Source of the DNA: Marinobacter salinexigens
GTDB taxonomy: Bacteria; Pseudomonadota; Gammaproteobacteria; Pseudomonadales; Oleiphilaceae
Assembly (NCBI RefSeq): GCF_008370345.1
Contig: NZ_VTUU01000001.1
Coordinates: forward strand, 114,860 to 178,859
Direction: 5' to 3'
Length of the DNA: 64,000 nt
Part shown: one piece after another, positions 7,783 to 15,485 of the stretch
Layout: the number at the start of each line of letters is the position of its first letter
Numbering within the stretch: position 1 is the first letter of the stretch
Made by a program: the position numbers and the translations under genes
The notes under the pieces: generated by a model
Databases searched by the model: none
Seen by the model: only the letters and a program-made list of their open reading frames with translations
What the model was told of the DNA's origin: nothing

Positions 7783-9732
7783 ATGCTTCCTTTTCGAATT
7801 GTTGACCGAATCAAATTCCTTGTTGAAAGACAGCTGGTCAAAGGGGCCGGATTCCAGCTGGCCGTCGTAGCGGCGTTCATTGCGTTCATTTCCTTGCTGG
7901 GGGGAATACTGGTGTTACCTCTCGGGGAAACCTTCGATGACGCCGGCACGGCCATTTGGTGGGCCTTCCTGAGGCTGACAGACCCTGGCTATCTTGGCGA
8001 CGACGTCGGCGTTTGGCAGCGTATCGTTTCGACCTTGCTGACCCTCAGCGGGTATGTGGTCTTTATGGGTACGCTGGTGGCCATCCTGACCCGCTGGTTG
8101 ATTGCCAAAATGGCGGATCTGGAGCGGGGGCTGACACCAGTCACGCTGAAAAACCATATTGTTGTCCTCGGCTGGACCAGTCAGACCCTGCCTCTGGTGA
8201 CAGAACTGCTGGGCGCCTCCGGCCGGATGCGCCGGTTTCTGGAGAAACACGACACCCAGAAACTGAATCTGGTCGTGCTCTCTGAAGATGCCTCCGCGGA
8301 GCAGGTTCACGAGTTGCGTTCGGAGCCGGGGATTGGTCGTCGTGCCCGGCAGGTGATTCTGCGCTCGGGATCACCTATCCAGCCTGATGCCCTGCATCGG
8401 GTTGCCTGCCTGGATGCGGCGGCGGTCATTGTGCCGAGTGCTACCCATGAAGCCGGCAGCCTGGTGACCTCTGACGTGGAAACTGTAAAAGCCCTGCTCT
8501 CGATCGCTGCCCAGGCCCGGCAGTTCAGGTCGTCGCTGCCCTACGTGGTTGCTGAGATTCAGGATGTTCGAAAATTGCCGGTGATCGAACGAGCCTATCC
8601 GGGGGCTGTGGAGGTTGTGGCGGGTGATGCCACCATCAGCCGGCTGATGGTTCAGAATCTTCTGCATCCGGGGTTGTCGGAGGTCTATAACGAGCTGCTG
8701 ACGGCAGGCGAAGGCAACGAGATCTACGTACGCGGCGGTGAGTTGGTAGCCGGAAAATCGCTGGCTGAACTGGCGTCTGAACGCCCGGAGGTCATCGTGC
8801 TGGGGCTGCTGCGCCGGCAGGAGCAGGCCTGGAATGTGCAACTGGTTGCCCGCTCAGATGTCCGCATTGAGGCGGATGACCGGGTGATCATGATGGCCCG
8901 TGATTATGCCGAAACGGATCCGAACCCCAGGTTGCCGGCGTTGCCTGAGATCTCCAGGATCGATATCCGCAAAAAAATGTCGAACTCCGGAACGGTGCCC
9001 CATCGGATTCTGGTGCTGGGCTGGAACCGGCGTGTGCCCAGCCTGGTCGCGGAACTGGCCAGTTATCGCAAGCTGGCGTTCGATGTGGATATGGTGTCCG
9101 TGGTGCCAAAAGAAGAACGTGAACTGGCGATCACCCAATATGTTGGCGAATGCCCCCAGGTCCGTTGCCATCATATTGAAGCAGACTACATGGTAGAAGA
9201 TGAACTCCGGCGTGCAGATCCTGCCGGATACGATGCCATCATGTTGTTGAGTAGCGATCGTCTTGCGTCCGGTGAGGAAGCGGATGCGCGGGCCATGGTC
9301 GGATACCTCCAGCTTGATGACATCCTGGCTGACGCTGCGCGGCGCCCCCAGTTGCTCATGGAGCTGAGCGACCCGGATAACCGGCATCTGCTGTACGGCC
9401 ATCAGAGTGAAATGCTGATTAGTCCGATGATACTTAGCCATGTACTGGGGCAGGTCGCCCTGCGGCGGGAGTTACGCATCGTACTGGATGAGCTGTTTAC
9501 CGTTGGCGGTGCTGAAATACAGTTCCGGGATCCTGACGACTACCCATTGCCAGCCAGCGTTGACTTTCAACTGCTGGAGAAGATTCTGGCGGATGAAGGT
9601 GAAATTGCCCTCGGTGTTTTCCGGGCTGAACCGAACCTGGATGGCCGTCATCTTGAGCTGAACCCGCCCAGAAAGGCGTGGTTGGATCTGCGGACGGGGG
9701 ATCGCCTGGTGGTGCTGTGCCTTACTGAATAA
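7783..9732 (+). CDS. CASTOR/POLLUX-like ion-channel protein with tandem TrkA-N (RCK) domains
   Basis: A 649-residue protein with two or three N-terminal membrane helices (near 25-48, 60-75 and 85-110), then two nucleotide-binding RCK-like modules. The first begins NHIVVLGWTSQTLPLVTELL (~126); the second RILVLGWNRRVPSLVAELA (~408). This layout matches the plant CASTOR/POLLUX/SYM8 family and its bacterial relatives, which are cation channels or channel-like proteins. The pore segment is poorly defined: FLRLTDPGYLGDD is where the family's filter lies, and it lacks TVGYG. It stands alone after the SulP gene, about 77 bases on. Transport activity is inferred. Confidence 0.85.
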   Translation: MLPFRIVDRIKFLVERQLVKGAGFQLAVVAAFIAFISLLGGILVLPLGETFDDAGTAIWWAFLRLTDPGYLGDDVGVWQRIVSTLLTLSGYVVFMGTLVAILTRWLIAKMADLERGLTPVTLKNHIVVLGWTSQTLPLVTELLGASGRMRRFLEKHDTQKLNLVVLSEDASAEQVHELRSEPGIGRRARQVILRSGSPIQPDALHRVACLDAAAVIVPSATHEAGSLVTSDVETVKALLSIAAQARQFRSSLPYVVAEIQDVRKLPVIERAYPGAVEVVAGDATISRLMVQNLLHPGLSEVYNELLTAGEGNEIYVRGGELVAGKSLAELASERPEVIVLGLLRRQEQAWNVQLVARSDVRIEADDRVIMMARDYAETDPNPRLPALPEISRIDIRKKMSNSGTVPHRILVLGWNRRVPSLVAELASYRKLAFDVDMVSVVPKEERELAITQYVGECPQVRCHHIEADYMVEDELRRADPAGYDAIMLLSSDRLASGEEADARAMVGYLQLDDILADAARRPQLLMELSDPDNRHLLYGHQSEMLISPMILSHVLGQVALRRELRIVLDELFTVGGAEIQFRDPDDYPLPASVDFQLLEKILADEGEIALGVFRAEPNLDGRHLELNPPRKAWLDLRTGDRLVVLCLTE

Positions 9733-9852
9733 GGTCGTGACAGGGTGCCAGGCCTGATATGCGACCACTATTCATTTAAAAAATGCTGAAAATAGATGAT
9801 ATAAATTTCAATTATAAATTTGGAAGCACTAAAGTAACGGTCAACGTCAGGG

Positions 9853-9873
9853 CTTGCTTAAATAATAAGCAAG
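9853..9873 (+). promoter_or_regulatory. Stem-loop in the isocitrate lyase leader region
   Basis: CTTGCTTA, a five-base loop AATAA, and TAAGCAAG form a perfect 8-bp stem, followed a few bases later by the short palindrome ACTTCGGAAGT. It lies 73 bases before the aceA start. It could shape the leader mRNA or be a protein site. The rest of 9733-9945 is AT-rich and probably holds the promoter. Confidence 0.4.
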
Positions 9874-9945
9874 TGATTGACTTCGGAAGTCGCAGTAAAA
9901 GCTTCTCCGTACAGAATTAAAACCAACGTAGAAAGGATTGAGAGC

Positions 9946-11538
9946 ATGCCCTACGCACAAGACGTTGACCAAATCGCTTCCCTCGTGGAGCAGAACCCTA
10001 CCTGGAACGCTATTAACCCGAAGCACGCTGCCCGCATGCGCGCCCAGAACAAGTTCAAGACCGGTCTGGACATCGCCAAGTACACCGCCAAGATCATGCG
10101 CGAAGACATGGCTGCGTACGACGCTGACTCTTCCCAGTACACTCAGTCCCTGGGCTGCTGGCACGGTTTCATTGGTCAGCAGAAGCTGATCTCCATCAAG
10201 AAGCACTTCGGTAGCACCAAGCGTCGTTACCTGTACCTGTCTGGCTGGATGGTTGCTGCTCTGCGTTCCGAGTTCGGTCCGCTGCCTGACCAGTCCATGC
10301 ACGAGAAGACGGCTGTATCCGGCCTGATCGGCGAGCTGTACACCTTCCTGCGTCAGGCTGACGCGTGGGAACTGAACCACCTGTTCCGCGATCTGGAAGC
10401 CGCTGAAAACGCTGGCGACGCTGCCAAGGCGAAGGAAATCGAAGCCGCTATCGACGGTCACGAAACTCACGTTGTGCCCATCATCGCTGACATCGACGCA
10501 GGTTTCGGTAACGCGGAAGCGACTTACCTGCTGGCCAAGCAGATGATTGAAGCCGGTGCCTGCTGTATCCAGCTGGAAAACCAGGTTTCTGACGAGAAGC
10601 AGTGTGGCCACCAGGACGGTAAAGTAACCGTTCCGCACGCTGACTTCATTGCCAAGATCAACGCTGTACGTCTGGCGTTCCTAGAGCTGGGTGTAGACGA
10701 CGGTGTTATCGTTGCCCGTACCGACTCCCTGGGTGCAGGCCTGACCAAGCAGATCGCTGTAACCAACGAGCCGGGTGACCTGGGTGACCAGTACAACAGC
10801 TTCATCGACGGTGACGTGATCGAAAGTGCTGACGACATTGCCAACGGCGACGTTGTGATCAAGCAGGACGGCAAACTGGTTCGTCCGAAGCGTCTGGCTT
10901 CCGGTCTGTTCCAGTTCAAGGCCGGCTCTGGCGAAGACCGCGTTGTTATGGACTGTATCGCCAGCCTGCAGAACGGTGCCGACCTGCTGTGGATCGAAAC
11001 CGAGAAGCCGCACGTTGGTCAGATCGCTGCCATGGTTAACCGCATCCGTGAAGTGGTGCCCAATGCCAAGCTGGTTTACAACAACAGCCCGTCCTTCAAC
11101 TGGACTCTGAACTTCCGTCAGCAAGTATTCGACGCATGGAAGGAAGAAGGCAAGGACGTATCTGCATACGACCGCGCAGGCCTGATGAGCGAAGAGTACG
11201 ACAACACCGAGCTGGGTCAGCTGGCAGACGAGTGGTGTCAGAACTTCCAGCGTGATGGTTCTCGCGAAGCGGGTATCTTCCACCACCTGATCACTCTGCC
11301 GACATACCACACTGCGGCTCTGTCCACTGACAACCTGGCCAAGGGCTACTTCGGTGACGAAGGCATGCTGGCCTACGTTGCAGGTGTACAGCGTAAGGAA
11401 ATCCGTCAGGGTATCGCCACTGTTAAGCACCAGGATATGGCTGGCTCTAACATCGGCGACGACCACAAGGAATTCTTCGCTGGTGATGCGGCCCTGAAGG
11501 CCGGTGGTAAAGACAACACCATGAACCAGTTCGGCTAA
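9946..11538 (+). CDS. aceA: Isocitrate lyase (long, Pseudomonas type)
   Basis: Splits isocitrate into glyoxylate and succinate in the glyoxylate shunt, needed for growth on acetate, fatty acids or alkanes. 530 residues, as in Pseudomonas, versus about 430 for the E. coli type. Seen in the sequence: SLGCWHGFIGQQ, VPIIADIDAGFGN (metal-binding Asp), QLENQVSDEKQCGHQDGK around residue 205 (KQCGH in place of the common KKCGH, with the catalytic Cys kept) and LVYNNSPSFNW. The ATG at 9946 is chosen because AAAGGATTGAGAGC precedes it and the protein then aligns with the family; a start at 9877 adds unrelated residues. Codon use is strongly restricted (CTG, GGT, AAC, GAA), a sign of high expression. 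Confidence 0.95.
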   Translation: MPYAQDVDQIASLVEQNPTWNAINPKHAARMRAQNKFKTGLDIAKYTAKIMREDMAAYDADSSQYTQSLGCWHGFIGQQKLISIKKHFGSTKRRYLYLSGWMVAALRSEFGPLPDQSMHEKTAVSGLIGELYTFLRQADAWELNHLFRDLEAAENAGDAAKAKEIEAAIDGHETHVVPIIADIDAGFGNAEATYLLAKQMIEAGACCIQLENQVSDEKQCGHQDGKVTVPHADFIAKINAVRLAFLELGVDDGVIVARTDSLGAGLTKQIAVTNEPGDLGDQYNSFIDGDVIESADDIANGDVVIKQDGKLVRPKRLASGLFQFKAGSGEDRVVMDCIASLQNGADLLWIETEKPHVGQIAAMVNRIREVVPNAKLVYNNSPSFNWTLNFRQQVFDAWKEEGKDVSAYDRAGLMSEEYDNTELGQLADEWCQNFQRDGSREAGIFHHLITLPTYHTAALSTDNLAKGYFGDEGMLAYVAGVQRKEIRQGIATVKHQDMAGSNIGDDHKEFFAGDAALKAGGKDNTMNQFG

Positions 11539-11584
11539 TCGAACAGTCTGGTTGTTGCTCCCGGGATAGCCGGGAGTTACCGAA

Positions 11585-11613
11585 AACCCCGCCATTTCTG
11601 GTGGGGTTTTTTT
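11585..11613 (+). terminator. Rho-independent terminator of aceA
   Basis: CCCCGCCA, loop TTTC, TGGTGGGG (one G-T pair) followed by seven T. It lies 48 bases after the aceA stop. Confidence 0.85.
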
Positions 11614-11716
11614 GTATATCAAAAATGTTCCGATCAACTTTTACACTGACAATGCCCGCCTAACAGCCTGATAAATGGGTTAATTTTCTACGCTTGGAGA
11701 AAATGCGTGCTGGGCG

Positions 11717-11734
11717 TGTTCCAGAATTGAAACA
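11717..11734. promoter_or_regulatory. Inverted repeat, candidate upstream activator site
   Basis: TGTTCCAGAATTGAAACA is a 7-4-7 inverted repeat with one mismatch. It lies about 90-105 bases before the -24/-12-like element, a distance at which bacterial enhancer-binding proteins often bind. Apart from this and the promoter-like site, the 11614-11930 gap holds a short TGAAG/CTTCA inverted repeat (11759-11775) and no convincing gene. Confidence 0.4.
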
Positions 11735-11821
11735 GGTTGCCCTTTCCAGGCGTGGTTCTGAAGAATGTCGCTTCAAAAAAACGTGTTTGACCTCAAATAG
11801 ATATAGGTTTTAGCCGGATAG

Positions 11822-11836
11822 TGGCACAGGAATCGC
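11822..11836 (+). promoter_or_regulatory. Sigma54-like -24/-12 element before the repeat-protein operon
   Basis: TGGCACAGGAATCGC keeps the GG and GC pairs at the exact spacing of the sigma54 consensus (TGGCAC, five bases, TTGC), with one mismatch in the -12 half. The start point would be near 11848, about 80 bases before the ATG at 11931. The cluster's own regulator looks unable to work with sigma54, so the match needs care. Confidence 0.5.
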
Positions 11837-11930
11837 TTTGTCTATTATGCGGGTCTGCACCATGGCTTACCCGATGTCTGACGGGTTGGACAGATCCCCA
11901 TTAGCCAACTTCATCAAAGGAATGGACGTC

Positions 11931-12788
11931 ATGAAAACTAACAAAAGTTTGCTAGCGATTGCTGTAGCACTTGGTCTGGGACTTTCTGGAGCTGCATGGG
12001 CTGACCAGGGAGGTGATGGTGACCCCAATACCAATGCTGACGATACCTCAACTGCCAACAATGACCATTCTGGAAACTCTGATTCCGGGAATGACAACTC
12101 CACCAACACGGATAATTCAAATAACTCCGACAACTCGGATAACAGTACGGATGTAGCCGACTCGTTCAAGATTGCGGATAGCGGTAACGATATGTCTGAT
12201 AACTCTGATAACTCAGACAATTCTGATAATTCCGATAGCTCCGACAGTTCCGATAACAGCACCAATGTCAGCGACTCATTCAAGATAGCTGATAGTGGTA
12301 ACGACATGTCTGATAATTCCGATAACTCGGATAATTCAGATAACTCAGACAACTCAGACAATTCTGATAACTCGGACAATTCCGATAACTCAGATAACTC
12401 TGACAACAGCACCAACGTCAGTGATTCGTTCAAGGTTGCTGACAGTGGAAACAGCGACAGTTCTGATAACTCCACCAATACCGCTGATTCCTACAACACC
12501 GATAGCAGTGACAACTCGGACAACAGTGTTACTGAGTTGAACCTGTCTGTGGAAGTGTTTATGAACGACGCTGAGCTTAATGGCAGTGTTAGCGGTACTA
12601 ACGTGACCTATGGTGACGCGAATGCTGGCGGTGCATACACCGAAGCAAGGGCTTCCAATGAGATCTCAGGAGGCTCGGCCAACTTCACCGGGGTTGGGGC
12701 TTTTGCCCAGAATGCCGGGGTTGGCAGTGTTACTCAGGCCAACGTGAGTGTGATGTCTAACCTGACCGCGGGTGGCGGAAGCAACTGA
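11931..12788 (+). CDS. Exported Asp/Asn/Ser-repeat protein, candidate fibre (amyloid-like) subunit
   Basis: A 285-residue protein with a clean Sec signal peptide (MKTNKSLLAIAVALGLG, cleavage after GAAWA). Residues ~25-205 are almost only Asp, Asn, Ser and Thr, in runs of DNS broken by three copies of a longer unit (NVSDSFKIADSGN and variants). The last ~80 residues differ: GGAYTEARASNEISGGSANF and GVGAFAQNAGVGSVTQANVS, rich in Gly, Asn, Gln and Ala, like the amyloid repeats of curli or Fap proteins. AAAGGA and the signal peptide support the ATG at 11931. First gene of a group with a C39 peptidase, so I infer a secreted fibre or matrix subunit comparable to FapC; I cannot show homology. The acidic repeat might bind calcium. 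Confidence 0.7.
   Translation: MKTNKSLLAIAVALGLGLSGAAWADQGGDGDPNTNADDTSTANNDHSGNSDSGNDNSTNTDNSNNSDNSDNSTDVADSFKIADSGNDMSDNSDNSDNSDNSDSSDSSDNSTNVSDSFKIADSGNDMSDNSDNSDNSDNSDNSDNSDNSDNSDNSDNSDNSTNVSDSFKVADSGNSDSSDNSTNTADSYNTDSSDNSDNSVTELNLSVEVFMNDAELNGSVSGTNVTYGDANAGGAYTEARASNEISGGSANFTGVGAFAQNAGVGSVTQANVSVMSNLTAGGGSN
12118..12520 (+). repeat. Coding tandem repeat (9-base DNS units inside longer units)
   Basis: The DNA repeats a 9-base unit of the form GAYAAYTCN/GACAACTCN many times, in two main runs (about 12196-12265 and 12305-12408). The runs are separated by a repeated ~39-base segment coding SDSFKIADSGNDM. Third-position changes are frequent, so the repeat is not very recent, but it is a likely site of length variation between strains. 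Confidence 0.8.
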
Positions 12789-12842
12789 GCATGGTCGGGC
12801 CGTGCTCCAGGTGGGGGCGGCCCGCATTGCCAGGAGGGCATC

Positions 12843-13193
12843 ATGGGTAAGATGACTCAGGGAATGTTCAGTGTTGTGTGCCTGGTATTATGCCAGGGGG
12901 TTGTCGTGACCGCTTCATCGGAAGAGTTGCTGGCCATCGAGCCGATGAGCCAGGAACAACTTGAATGGTCCAGTGGGCGCCAGGGCATTCCCATGCAGTG
13001 GCAACTCAACGAGAGTGAACAAAACGCGTTGGTAACGGGGAACACGCTTAGTGGCCCATCTGAAACCGGAGACAACCGCATTTCGGATAATGCCTTCGGC
13101 AATATGAGCGGCATTGCAACGGTTATCCAGAATACTGGTAACCAGGTGGTGATTCAGGACAGTACACAGGTGAATATTCTCATAAACCGATAA
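12843..13193 (+). CDS. Small exported protein with Ile/Gln/Asn motif, candidate minor fibre component
   Basis: A 116-residue protein with a signal peptide (hydrophobic SVVCLVLCQGVVVTAS). The C-terminal ~45 residues carry NRISDNAFGNMSG and IATVIQNTGNQVVIQDSTQ, a pattern of alternating hydrophobic and Asn/Gln residues that would fit a beta-stacking strand. The same TVIQN...IQ pattern recurs in the protein encoded at 13904, which suggests that the two belong to one assembly. CAGGAGGGCATC before the ATG is a strong ribosome site; the gene is 54 bases after the repeat-protein gene. It may correspond to FapB, the Fap nucleator; this is an inference from position and composition only. Confidence 0.65.
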   Translation: MGKMTQGMFSVVCLVLCQGVVVTASSEELLAIEPMSQEQLEWSSGRQGIPMQWQLNESEQNALVTGNTLSGPSETGDNRISDNAFGNMSGIATVIQNTGNQVVIQDSTQVNILINR

Positions 13194-13206
13194 CGGGAGG
13201 TGGGCC

Positions 13207-13899
13207 ATGAAAATCCCGGGCAGAATGATTGCTCTCTGTGTTATGAGTCTGGCATGGCCCACCGCGATTGCAGGTACCGTCGTCATACCCGGGTTTGGCA
13301 GTGATATACAGCTTGGGGTGAGCAGCTTCAAGGAACAGCAGTTCCGTTCGGTTATCCAGCAGCAATACGACTTTAGCTGTGGTTCCGCAGCGGTGGCTTC
13401 TTTGTTGTCTTTTCATTACGGACACGATGTTACTGAACAGGATGTTTTTGAGGGGATGCTCGCGCTTGCCGATGAAGACAAGGTGCGCCGGGAAGGATTC
13501 TCGATGCTCGACATGAAACGCTACCTTGAATCTGAAGGCTACAGCGCTGATGGTTTCAGAATGCCCCTTTCGGGCATACGGGAAAAGGTCAGGGTGCCGG
13601 TAATAGCCCTGATCAGTCTGGAAGGGTATCGGCATTTCGTTATCATCAAAGGCATCAGTAAAACGGAAGTACTGGTGGGTGACCCCGCCAGGGGGCTGAA
13701 AGTCTACCCCCGGGACCAATTTGAAAAACACTGGAACGGTGCAGCGTTTGTGATCAGAAGCCATCTTCAGCATGGCCGGTCCACATTTCAGGATGATGGT
13801 CAGTGGCCTATGGTCGTTCGTGCGCCTCTGTCCAGGGGACAGCAAGGCCCGTCTTTGAGCCAGACATTGCCACACTGGCCTTCTTCACGGGAGTGGTAG
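13207..13899 (+). CDS. C39-like papain-fold peptidase (FapD-like), exported
   Basis: A 230-residue protein with an N-terminal signal peptide (cleavage near WPTAIAG). It shows the C39 peptidase pattern: QQYDFSCGSAAVASLLSF places the catalytic Cys at about residue 59, preceded by the oxyanion Gln (Q53/Q54), and GYRHFVIIKGISKTEVLVGDPARG gives the catalytic His and Asp. Stand-alone C39 domains of this kind occur in Fap operons (FapD), where they help mature or export the fibre subunits. GGGAGG lies ahead of the ATG. The 13-base spacing to the gene before and 4 bases to the gene after argue for one operon. Confidence 0.85.
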   Translation: MKIPGRMIALCVMSLAWPTAIAGTVVIPGFGSDIQLGVSSFKEQQFRSVIQQQYDFSCGSAAVASLLSFHYGHDVTEQDVFEGMLALADEDKVRREGFSMLDMKRYLESEGYSADGFRMPLSGIREKVRVPVIALISLEGYRHFVIIKGISKTEVLVGDPARGLKVYPRDQFEKHWNGAAFVIRSHLQHGRSTFQDDGQWPMVVRAPLSRGQQGPSLSQTLPHWPSSREW

Positions 13900-13903
13900 G
13901 GTT

Positions 13904-14392
13904 ATGTGCAATTTGCGCTTGAATCAGTGTCTGATGATCACCATTCTCCTGAGCACGACGTTCGTCGTTCGGGCAGAGTCACTGTATCTGGAGTCGCCGT
14001 TAAGTGATGCCAGTCTTGATGGTCTGAGGGGTGGCTTCCTGCTGGACGATCTGGAAATAATGATTGGGCTTGAGCAGGCGATATCCGTCAATGGGGAGCT
14101 TATGGCTATCAATCGGCTGACCATCCCAAACCTGAATCAATTGGTCAGTGAGCAAGGTATTCCGCATCAGTTCGACACAGAATTGAGGCAGGTGGTTGAT
14201 GGTTTGGGGGCCGGGACGCTAGTGACGTCGACTTTGGGTGATGGTCGGTGGTTGACGGTCATCCAGAATAACCTTAACGGAATTACCATCCAGAATGCCC
14301 GGGAGCTGACTATTGAACTCAATAACCTGGGGGGTGGTTTCGGGATCCCTGGCGTTTCGAGGGACCCCGTTCCAAGCTATCTGCGCCCGTAA
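13904..14392 (+). CDS. Exported protein with Ile/Gln/Asn motif, unknown function
   Basis: A 162-residue protein with a hydrophobic N-terminal export signal (LMITILLSTTFVVRA). SDASLDGLRGGFLLDDLEI follows; the LRGGF stretch could be a double-glycine-like cleavage site for the neighbouring peptidase, but this is speculative. Near the C terminus, LTVIQNNLNGITIQNAREL repeats the TVIQN...IQ motif of the small protein at 12843. Last gene of the plus-strand operon, overlapping nothing and convergent with the barrel gene. By order it could fill the FapE role. No family recognised with certainty. Confidence 0.6.
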   Translation: MCNLRLNQCLMITILLSTTFVVRAESLYLESPLSDASLDGLRGGFLLDDLEIMIGLEQAISVNGELMAINRLTIPNLNQLVSEQGIPHQFDTELRQVVDGLGAGTLVTSTLGDGRWLTVIQNNLNGITIQNARELTIELNNLGGGFGIPGVSRDPVPSYLRP

Positions 14393-14414
14393 CTGCGTGG
14401 CTCTGAACCGGCGA

Positions 14415-15485
14415 CTAGAGGCTGAAAGGCAGTTTCAGCGTAATCTCGGTGTTTGGAGCGTTCTCGGTTACTCCAATCCCAACGGTCAGGTTTAATGCGG
14501 CATCGTTGGAAAGCCGCTGCGAAAGCCCAAACGAGAGCGTCCCTACATGAGTGCGATCAAATGCGGCACCGAGAAGGTCGAAGTCACGTTCGAAGGTTGT
14601 TTTCTGAATGACGGAGTGATCATAGCTGAGGCTGAAGGATGTTCTTTCGTTGAACGCAAAGCCCATCCCAAAACCGAAACGTATCACGTCTCCCGGGTCT
14701 ACGATGCCACCGTTTTCTTCCCCCTGATCTTCCTCTTGAGTCCAGACGTAACTCAAATTGCCATAGAGCACGGCCGGGTCGGATGGCAGAATAAAGGAAA
14801 AGCCTGGTTCAAACGACCAGAAACCGGAACCCGTAGGGCGCTCCTCTAGTTCGATACCGATTGGGTTGCCCTCACTGTCGAATACCGTCCGTTTGTCTAC
14901 GTCATAGGGGCCCTCTCCAGTGGGTGGTTTTACCCGAATCACTCCTATTACGTAAGGCCAGCCGCGCAGGCCATCATTCAACTGATAGCGAATGGTCAGC
15001 TCCACGTCTCCCAACCCCTCTCCGGACGATTCTCGCAGAGTGTCGACAGGCGTTCCTTCGAAAGCCTGGCGTTCTTTGAGATCTTCACTGATGTTTAGCC
15101 ACGGAACTCGCACTGCAGCTTCCAGGCGGCTGGTAAAGCCATATTTAAAGCTCAGGGAGGAAACAAAAATGTCCCGCTGTATCTCAGAGATGTTGATTAA
15201 CCCGATCAGTAGTGCCGGGATTACGGTATAGCCTTCTACGGCTACCAGTGTGGAATTACTGTGGGCATAGGAAAAAGCAGGCTCGATAGTCAGGCGGCCA
15301 GGGCGGGTAACAATGCCTCGGTCCGCTGTGATAGAGGCAATTTCTGAAGCGTGCTCCTGCTTTTCCTGATCCTGCTGTGTCGGTGTGATTTTTGTGCCTT
15401 CTGGCTCACTTTCGGGTTTGGCTGCGAGCGTGGCGGGCCAAAGGCAGGAGCAGATCAGTGCCGGTACAAACATACGGTAAGTCAT
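14415..15485 (-). CDS. Outer-membrane beta-barrel protein (FapF-like transporter)
   Basis: A 356-residue protein with a signal peptide (cleavage near ATLAA), a short charged Gln/Glu linker (residues ~24-48), then about 300 residues of alternating amphipathic strands ending in a terminal FSL, as outer-membrane barrels do. RGIVTRPGRLTIEPAFSY and EGYTVIPALLIGLI resemble the start of the barrel in FapF-type exporters and related 'transporter' barrels. FapF trimers export Fap fibre subunits, so this is the likely exit pore for the proteins coded at 11931-14392. Its ATG overlaps the regulator's stop by four bases (ATGA), so the two are translated together. The FapF link is from memory of family features. 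Confidence 0.65.
   Translation of the reverse strand: MTYRMFVPALICSCLWPATLAAKPESEPEGTKITPTQQDQEKQEHASEIASITADRGIVTRPGRLTIEPAFSYAHSNSTLVAVEGYTVIPALLIGLINISEIQRDIFVSSLSFKYGFTSRLEAAVRVPWLNISEDLKERQAFEGTPVDTLRESSGEGLGDVELTIRYQLNDGLRGWPYVIGVIRVKPPTGEGPYDVDKRTVFDSEGNPIGIELEERPTGSGFWSFEPGFSFILPSDPAVLYGNLSYVWTQEEDQGEENGGIVDPGDVIRFGFGMGFAFNERTSFSLSYDHSVIQKTTFERDFDLLGAAFDRTHVGTLSFGLSQRLSNDAALNLTVGIGVTENAPNTEITLKLPFSL

Noticed and set aside
10681..11637. A 318-codon minus-strand frame opposite the isocitrate lyase gene
   Set aside because: The strongly biased codons of aceA leave the antisense frame free of stops; the translation (Val/Leu/Thr-rich) has no known features.
12118..12520. Regular short repeats that could suggest a CRISPR-like array
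   Set aside because: Units are 9 bases, in frame, without spacers, and code for DNS triplets in an exported protein.
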